In this document: positions 58,501-64,000 of the stretch, in pieces
Numbering within the stretch: the stretch's first letter is position 1
Layout of the letters: each line of letters starts with the position of its first letter
DNA from: an uncultured beta proteobacterium
Lineage (GTDB): Bacteria; Pseudomonadota; Gammaproteobacteria; Burkholderiales; Burkholderiaceae_C
Length of the DNA stretch: 64,000 nt
Assembly: GCA_903873485.1 (NCBI GenBank)
Contig: CAIQOO010000101.1
Coordinates: 1 to 64,000 of the forward strand
Direction of reading: 5' to 3'
Translations under genes and position numbers: made by a program
Notes under the pieces: generated by a model
The model's database searches: none
The model's input: only the letters and a program-made list of their open reading frames with translations
Told to the model about the DNA's origin: nothing

Positions 58501-58956
58501 AAGAAAATGGCAAAAGATATTAGCACTGAAATTGGATCTGTGGTGCTCGCTTTGGCTCATACGACACCAACAGAAACACCATTGGTCCGGAATGCGCGAA
58601 ATAAAGTGGACGTGCAGGATATCAACTTTGCAGTTGAATTGTTGCAGTCCGGTAAGAGCATCCTAGCCAACGACGCGGCAATTAAGATTTTGGAAACTGA
58701 GCCAGAGAATGCTGTCGCCCTCCACATGTTGGGCTTACTGGCCTATCAAAAGGGCGACTTCAGCGAGGCAATTCGATTAATTGGTACTAGCCTGATGTTC
58801 TCAGATAGTGTGCCAGAAGCGTACATTAATCTTGGCTGCGCATATGCCTCTGTCGGGAATCACGAAGCTGCAATTGACAGTTTTTCCAGCGCTCTACGTC
58901 TGAGTCCTGAGCTTGAAATCGCTCGCCGCAACTTGGAAATTCTTCGAAGCACTTAG
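55549..58956 (+). CDS. giant fusion: TPR + O-GlcNAc transferase (SPINDLY/GT41-like) + GT4-type glycosyltransferase + C-terminal TPR
   Basis: TPR repeats ([31 protein letters not shown]), OGT C-domain ([55 protein letters not shown]), GT4 ([55 protein letters not shown]), terminal TPRs. Confidence 0.92.
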   Translation: [1135 protein letters not shown]

Positions 58957-58988
58957 GAAACTTACAGCAGGTTTTTTTTTGGACCCCT

Positions 58989-60020
58989 ATGAAAGTCGGA
59001 TTTTTCATCCCAAACATGATTCCTAGTCACAACGTGAGTTGTCTTATGCAAGGCTTTCATGCCTTGGGTTGGGATGTTTATACGAATGGCCATATACATA
59101 ATGGACTATATTCCAGGGGTATTTCTACGCCTTATGCCATTGCAAAATCAGGTTACTTGAATCTAGTGGGCAATAATGAACTATTGCATGATATTCTCGT
59201 AGTGGATGTTTCACATGGATATGGCGATAATCTCCAAACACTATCCAAAATTGCAGAATCTAGACCAGTAGTCGTTGTGAATATGGAAGATACAACCAAT
59301 TTTTGGGATGCACCTGAATGTTTCATTGCGTTTACGGCCCACTTCAATCGCCTTGCAACCCGAGAGGGACGAATATTTCCACTCGGTATTGGTCTTTCCG
59401 ACGACATCATTGAGTTGGCAAATGCTCAGTATCTTGGTAATAAGCGTAATGTTATTGTCAGAAATTTTAATGCAACGTTTTCTCAGTCTGTCCGAAATGC
59501 ACTTGATTTGGTGCTTGTGGAGGGGTTAGAGAAATATTTCGAGGTTGATCGGCGCAATAGTACCCCTGAACAATACCTTCAGCAACTCAGCTCAGTAAAT
59601 GCGGTTTGTGCCTATGGCGGCGAGTTTATTCCAGATTATTGGGGGTTCGAGTATCTTAGAGCAGAGTGGGAAAAACAAGGTCAGTTTACATACAAGTTTA
59701 AGTACATGGGGGCAACTCCGGTTGTACTACGCTGGGATAGCTGGCGCTATTTTGAGAGTGCTGTTATGGCGTGCGCGCCAATTCAACTCGATTTTGATAA
59801 GTATGGATTTGTCTTACCTGTTAATCCTGAACCCTGGGTGCACTACATTCCTGTTGATTTGAGTTATGCTAGTAACATTCCGCATGATCTTTCGGATAGG
59901 GTTAGCGATGATCCTGAATATCTTACAAAAATTGGCAGAAATGCAAGACAATGGGTACTAGAAAACTATTCTCCTTCCGCTCAAGCTAAATATGTACTAT
60001 CAGTTATTGACTCATTATGA
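58989..60020 (+). CDS. glycosyltransferase-like protein (CgeB-type C-terminus)
   Basis: YFESAVMACAPIQLDFDKYGFVLPVNPEPWVHYIPVDLS...IGRNARQWVLENYSPSAQAKYVL. Confidence 0.6.
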   Translation: MKVGFFIPNMIPSHNVSCLMQGFHALGWDVYTNGHIHNGLYSRGISTPYAIAKSGYLNLVGNNELLHDILVVDVSHGYGDNLQTLSKIAESRPVVVVNMEDTTNFWDAPECFIAFTAHFNRLATREGRIFPLGIGLSDDIIELANAQYLGNKRNVIVRNFNATFSQSVRNALDLVLVEGLEKYFEVDRRNSTPEQYLQQLSSVNAVCAYGGEFIPDYWGFEYLRAEWEKQGQFTYKFKYMGATPVVLRWDSWRYFESAVMACAPIQLDFDKYGFVLPVNPEPWVHYIPVDLSYASNIPHDLSDRVSDDPEYLTKIGRNARQWVLENYSPSAQAKYVLSVIDSL

Positions 60021-60218
60021 TTGGAACTTTGATGCAAGCATGCGCTCGCTCACTTAAACTAATTTAGAACAAGAAGTTTAATATTTCATTAAGCCGGTGA
60101 TAATAAGTTAGACACCTACTTCTGTTGCGTAGATGGCTGATTTGTAAGGAAACACAAACACCGGAAACGTATCTAACTTCTTGTTACCCGCTTACCTCAC
60201 ACCTTTATGGAGAATTTC

Positions 60219-61802
60219 ATGAATAATTTGGTACATTTATCGAGGTTGCAAAATCTATCCGGAAAGAGAGTAACTTTGGTCATTCCTCCATCGCCCTTCC
60301 TGTTGGACGAACGTGTTTTTGTCAGTCTAGGTGTACTACGGGTTGCAGCTTCCCTTGAAAGTTGCGGAGTACATGTAGGTGTGATCGATTTGTCTGGGGT
60401 AGGAAATTTTCTAGAAGTGCTACGGGCTCATCTCACCTCCAGTAACATTGAGTGGATTGGAATAACCTGTACAACGCCACAGCTTCCTTCAGCGGTAAAA
60501 CTGGCAGCGCTGATTCGGGAAATTGCGCCAGAGTTACGCGTAGTTTTAGGAGGGCCTCACGTGACACTCACCTATTCTGCACTAAAAGTTGAGAACAAAC
60601 TTGGCATTTCCGACGGACGTGGTGCGATAGCAGCAAGGGTTCTTGAATCCTACTTTGATGTCCTGGTATCGGGAGATGGCGAATTCGCGGTGTTCGAGTT
60701 GTTCAAGAAGACTTGTCCAAAAGTTGTGGATGGCGACGACAACAGGGGGCCGCTGTTCATGTCCAATGCTGAGTATGAAGCTTCACCAATGCCCGCGCGC
60801 CATTTGATTGATCTGAGCAGCTACCATTACGCAATAGAAGGTTTTCCAGCGACCAGTTTGATTGCGCAGTTGGGGTGTCCATTCCACTGTGGATTTTGCG
60901 GAGGGCGAAACTCCAAGAGTCTTCGTTTAATTCGGAATAGAAGCACAGTATCCATTGTTGATGAAGTTAGGCTATTGCATCTAACGTATGGTTACACTGG
61001 CTTTATGTTCTACGACGACGAACTTAACGTGAGCAAGTCCTTCGTGCAACTTCTCAATTCCCTAAGTGCCTTGCAGCACGAATTAGGCGTAGAGTTTCAG
61101 CTCCGAGGTTTCGTGAAGGCAGAGTTGTTTACTGACGAGCAAGCAGAGGCAATGGCCCGAGCAGGATTCCGATGGATATTATGTGGATTTGAGGGTGCCA
61201 ATCCACGAATTCTTGAGAATATCGATAAATTGGCCACTGTGGAGGATAACTCACGTGTCGTCGAACTTTCACATAAACATGGTCTGAAGGTAAAGGCACT
61301 GATGTCCGTTGGACATCCTGGCGAAAGCGAAAGGTCAATACTCGATATCAGAGATTGGTTAATAACCATGAAAGTTGAAGATTTTGACTGCACAGTCATC
61401 ACTACTTATCCAGGCACACCATATTACGACTTGGCGGTAAGAAATCCTGCTCAACCGGGTGTCTGGACCTATACACACAAGAGGACCGGTGACCGATTGC
61501 ACGCATACGAACTTGATTATACGGTTACTCCAGACTACTATAAAGGAGACCCCAACGGGGGTTATAAATCATATGTTTTTACTGATCATCTATCTGCAGG
61601 CAATATAGTTTCTTTGCGGGATGACGTTGAGCAGCAAGTCAGGAAGGCATTAAACATTCCTTTCAATCCTGGAAAAGCTGCGATTCGTTATGAACATTCG
61701 ATGGGGCAGGGGTTACCTGAGCATATCTATCGCGAAACTTCACTATTGCGGCATAGTGCCGGTGTTGCAGCTTCAAACGCTGCTCCTACAAAAGATGTGT
61801 GA
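60219..61802 (+). CDS. cobalamin-binding radical SAM protein
   Basis: N-terminal B12-binding-like region (IEWIGITCTTPQLPSAVKLAALIREIAPELRVVLGGPHVTL) and CxxxCxxC motif (LGCPFHCGFCGGRN). Confidence 0.92.
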   Translation: MNNLVHLSRLQNLSGKRVTLVIPPSPFLLDERVFVSLGVLRVAASLESCGVHVGVIDLSGVGNFLEVLRAHLTSSNIEWIGITCTTPQLPSAVKLAALIREIAPELRVVLGGPHVTLTYSALKVENKLGISDGRGAIAARVLESYFDVLVSGDGEFAVFELFKKTCPKVVDGDDNRGPLFMSNAEYEASPMPARHLIDLSSYHYAIEGFPATSLIAQLGCPFHCGFCGGRNSKSLRLIRNRSTVSIVDEVRLLHLTYGYTGFMFYDDELNVSKSFVQLLNSLSALQHELGVEFQLRGFVKAELFTDEQAEAMARAGFRWILCGFEGANPRILENIDKLATVEDNSRVVELSHKHGLKVKALMSVGHPGESERSILDIRDWLITMKVEDFDCTVITTYPGTPYYDLAVRNPAQPGVWTYTHKRTGDRLHAYELDYTVTPDYYKGDPNGGYKSYVFTDHLSAGNIVSLRDDVEQQVRKALNIPFNPGKAAIRYEHSMGQGLPEHIYRETSLLRHSAGVAASNAAPTKDV

Positions 61803-62914
61803 CTATGATTGACTTGAATAGCCAGAGCATTACCGCTCTTTTTAATCACATGTTCAATGAGGGTTTCGTAAACCGACTGGCTCACGATACGATTAGTTTT
61901 TTTCAAGACCCTGCTTTCTTCAGTCTTGCATTGGCAAAGCAGCGACGACTTAGAAAGTTGGCGTTGACTTTTTCTCGTCCGGGCAAGAGATGCGTTTTTG
62001 TTAGTCATACGCTTCGTAACTTAACGTTAGATACTGATTTGTATGATGTATGTTATTTACCAAAGGGTTATTTTAGCGATCTTACTGATCTGGATGTTAT
62101 GAAGCGCGCTGCATACATCGAGTGTGGCATCGTCATCATCAACAATAATGATTCTCATGAAAAAGGCAATGCCAATGGTTACGTTCAGGTTTTCAACCAG
62201 TCTCCCAATACACTGTTTGTAGTCTGGGACTTCGACAATCACCATTGGCTATCGTTGAGTCCAGCACTCGCTGCACATAGCGATGTTTATGTACCAGCTC
62301 ACATGGACAATCACTACCTGCTCTCCAAGTACAACAGTGCTGTCACCGATCCGGTAGCCGCCGGAGTCATTCAATGGACAAGTAGTTTTCTGGCCACCAA
62401 CGTGGGAGAGATACTTCACAGTACCAGGGTTTCGACATCATTGGGGATGCATATTCCTTATTCCGCATTTTCTTACCGAAGTCAGGTTATCGTTACATTA
62501 AGTCAAAAAATTCCGTCCATAGGATTTAGCTCACATGATTTCCACGAGCGAAGCGATCGCGATCGATTTCAGGAATGGCACGGATTTAAGTCCCATTGGA
62601 TTGTTCCAGTGTTAAATGATATACCAATTCGTATTTTTGATGCTCTCGTTACGGGTGGCATCCCAATCGTCCCCGAATCACTGCGTTTTATACATCCTAT
62701 CAGTGCGATACCGCGAGAACATATTATATTTTATGATGCCGATGATATTATGGATCCTGAACGTCTTATAATAATTGCAAATAAAATGTTTGACGTTGGT
62801 GGCCCAGGTAACATCGTTCAACGGCATCGGTTCGCACTGGATCACCATCACGGCGATCAAAGCTTTCGTAAAATAATGTCGTATGTTAACGAGAAAATAG
62901 AAAATATATGTTAA
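61799..62914 (+). CDS. uncharacterised glycosyltransferase-like protein
   Basis: 371 aa; C-terminal IRIFDALVTGGIPIVPESLRF resembles a glycosyltransferase acceptor/donor loop; overlaps upstream stop. Confidence 0.45.
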   Translation: MTMIDLNSQSITALFNHMFNEGFVNRLAHDTISFFQDPAFFSLALAKQRRLRKLALTFSRPGKRCVFVSHTLRNLTLDTDLYDVCYLPKGYFSDLTDLDVMKRAAYIECGIVIINNNDSHEKGNANGYVQVFNQSPNTLFVVWDFDNHHWLSLSPALAAHSDVYVPAHMDNHYLLSKYNSAVTDPVAAGVIQWTSSFLATNVGEILHSTRVSTSLGMHIPYSAFSYRSQVIVTLSQKIPSIGFSSHDFHERSDRDRFQEWHGFKSHWIVPVLNDIPIRIFDALVTGGIPIVPESLRFIHPISAIPREHIIFYDADDIMDPERLIIIANKMFDVGGPGNIVQRHRFALDHHHGDQSFRKIMSYVNEKIENIC

Positions 62915-63579
62915 ATCAAATCATTCCCCCAGAAATAAAAAACGACATGTTTTACTCAGCCTTGAAGATGATGGCCAGCAATCCTCATGTCAAGACAATC
63001 TTGGAAATCGGTTCTTCCAGTGGCCAAGGTAGCACTGAAGCGTTTGTCGAAGCAATTCGCGTGCGTCAAGACAAGCAGAGTGTTCGTCTATTTTGCATGG
63101 AAGTCAGCAAGGAGAGATTTGCAAATCTTGCCAAAGCATACGCCAACGATACTTTCGTCAAATGCTACAATATGTCTTCAGTGGCGTTGAACGAGTTTCC
63201 TCGGAGGGAAGAGGTGGTCAATTTCTATAACACCACACATACTATTTTAAATGCCTACCAACTCGATCAAATCCTCGGATGGTTGCAGGCGGATATTAAC
63301 TATGTCGTATCTTCTGGTCTACACTTTAATGGCATTCATCGAATAAAGCAAGAAAATCAAATCGACATATTCGATTTAGTGCTGATTGATGGCTCAGAAT
63401 TTACTGGAGAGCGTGAATACTACGCGGTAGCTGGCTCTCGCATAATCGCTTTGGATGACATCAATGCGCACAAGTGCTTTAATGTCTATCATATGTTAAA
63501 AAATCATGCTTCCTATCGGTTGGTAATTGAAAACTTTGAACTGCGACACGGCTTCGCAGTGTTCGAAAGACGGTTTTGA
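62908..63579 (+). CDS. SAM-dependent methyltransferase-like protein
   Basis: VKTILEIGSSSGQGSTEAFVEAI (motif I), FDLVLIDGSEFTGEREYYAVAGSRIIALDDINAHKCFNVY. Confidence 0.75.
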   Translation: MLNQIIPPEIKNDMFYSALKMMASNPHVKTILEIGSSSGQGSTEAFVEAIRVRQDKQSVRLFCMEVSKERFANLAKAYANDTFVKCYNMSSVALNEFPRREEVVNFYNTTHTILNAYQLDQILGWLQADINYVVSSGLHFNGIHRIKQENQIDIFDLVLIDGSEFTGEREYYAVAGSRIIALDDINAHKCFNVYHMLKNHASYRLVIENFELRHGFAVFERRF

Positions 63580-63635
63580 GTTTGAGCAAAAGAATGCACC
63601 AATGCAATGCAAGTCTATTCTAAAACGGAAGCAAC

Positions 63636-64000
63636 ATGAATCAGGTATTGGTAACAGGTGGAGCCGGATTTTTGGGTAGTCATCTCTGTGATAGACTGGT
63701 TAAAGCTGGTACCGATGTTATATGTTTAGATAATTTTTTTACTGGCTCCAAGTCAAACATTAGGCATTTGCTTTCAAATAACAACTTTGAATTAATTCGT
63801 CATGATGTGACAGTACCGATATATCTGGAAGTTGATAGGATATTTAATCTGGCATGCCCCGCTAGCCCTGTGCACTATCAGCACGACCCTGTTCAGACTA
63901 CCAAAACTAGTGTTCACGGTGCTATTAATATGTTGGGTTTGGCGAAACGTTTGAAGGCAAGAATACTACAAGCATCGACAAGCGAAGTGTACGGCGATCC
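63636..64000 (+). CDS. NAD-dependent UDP-glucuronate decarboxylase-like (UXS/SDR), truncated by window end
   Basis: own translation: [122 protein letters not shown]; not in the ORF track because it has no stop in the window. Confidence 0.92.
   Translation, partial: MNQVLVTGGAGFLGSHLCDRLVKAGTDVICLDNFFTGSKSNIRHLLSNNNFELIRHDVTVPIYLEVDRIFNLACPASPVHYQHDPVQTTKTSVHGAINMLGLAKRLKARILQASTSEVYGD

Noticed and set aside
1-64000. CRISPR arrays, tRNA or rRNA genes, complete IS elements or prophage
   Set aside because: No regularly spaced repeats, no recognisable tRNA/rRNA sequence and no transposase or phage ORFs noticed in the window.

Overview
64 kb betaproteobacterial (Comamonadaceae/Rhodoferax-like, inferred from gene content) chromosomal window. 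From left to right: an AT-rich ORF-free flank; a minus-strand flagellar basal body/hook operon flgBCDEFGHIJKL with a mazEF/chpSB-type toxin-antitoxin pair between flgH and flgI and an HDOD protein after flgL; divergent flgA-flgM-flgN; a housekeeping block (dtd, rodA, tldD, DAHP synthase, a decayed methylase/AlbA_2 remnant, mpl, tlpA-like, accB, accC, prmA, DUF3426-like protein, histone H1-like protein, ampD, pilR, pilS, ccsA-like, ffh); a chemotaxis operon (cheZ-like, cheY, cheA, cheW, cheR, cheD) and a divergent two-component pair; the export/motor cluster fliRQPONMLKJIHGF with divergent fliE; and a surface-glycan-like cluster (TPR-OGT-glycosyltransferase fusion, two orphan glycosyltransferase-like proteins, B12 radical SAM, methyltransferase, truncated UDP-glucuronate decarboxylase-like gene). 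Main items for follow-up: (1) a Phe-rich leader ORF plus terminator upstream of DAHP synthase that looks like a transcription attenuator; (2) the TA module inside the flg operon; (3) an interspersed ~50 bp repeat family and REP doublets, some of them inside coding sequence (fliK, the flgH signal peptide, the mpl stop codon); (4) the giant TPR-GT41-GT4-TPR fusion with an internal composition break, next to fliE. All calls come from reading the sequence and ORF translations; no database search was run.
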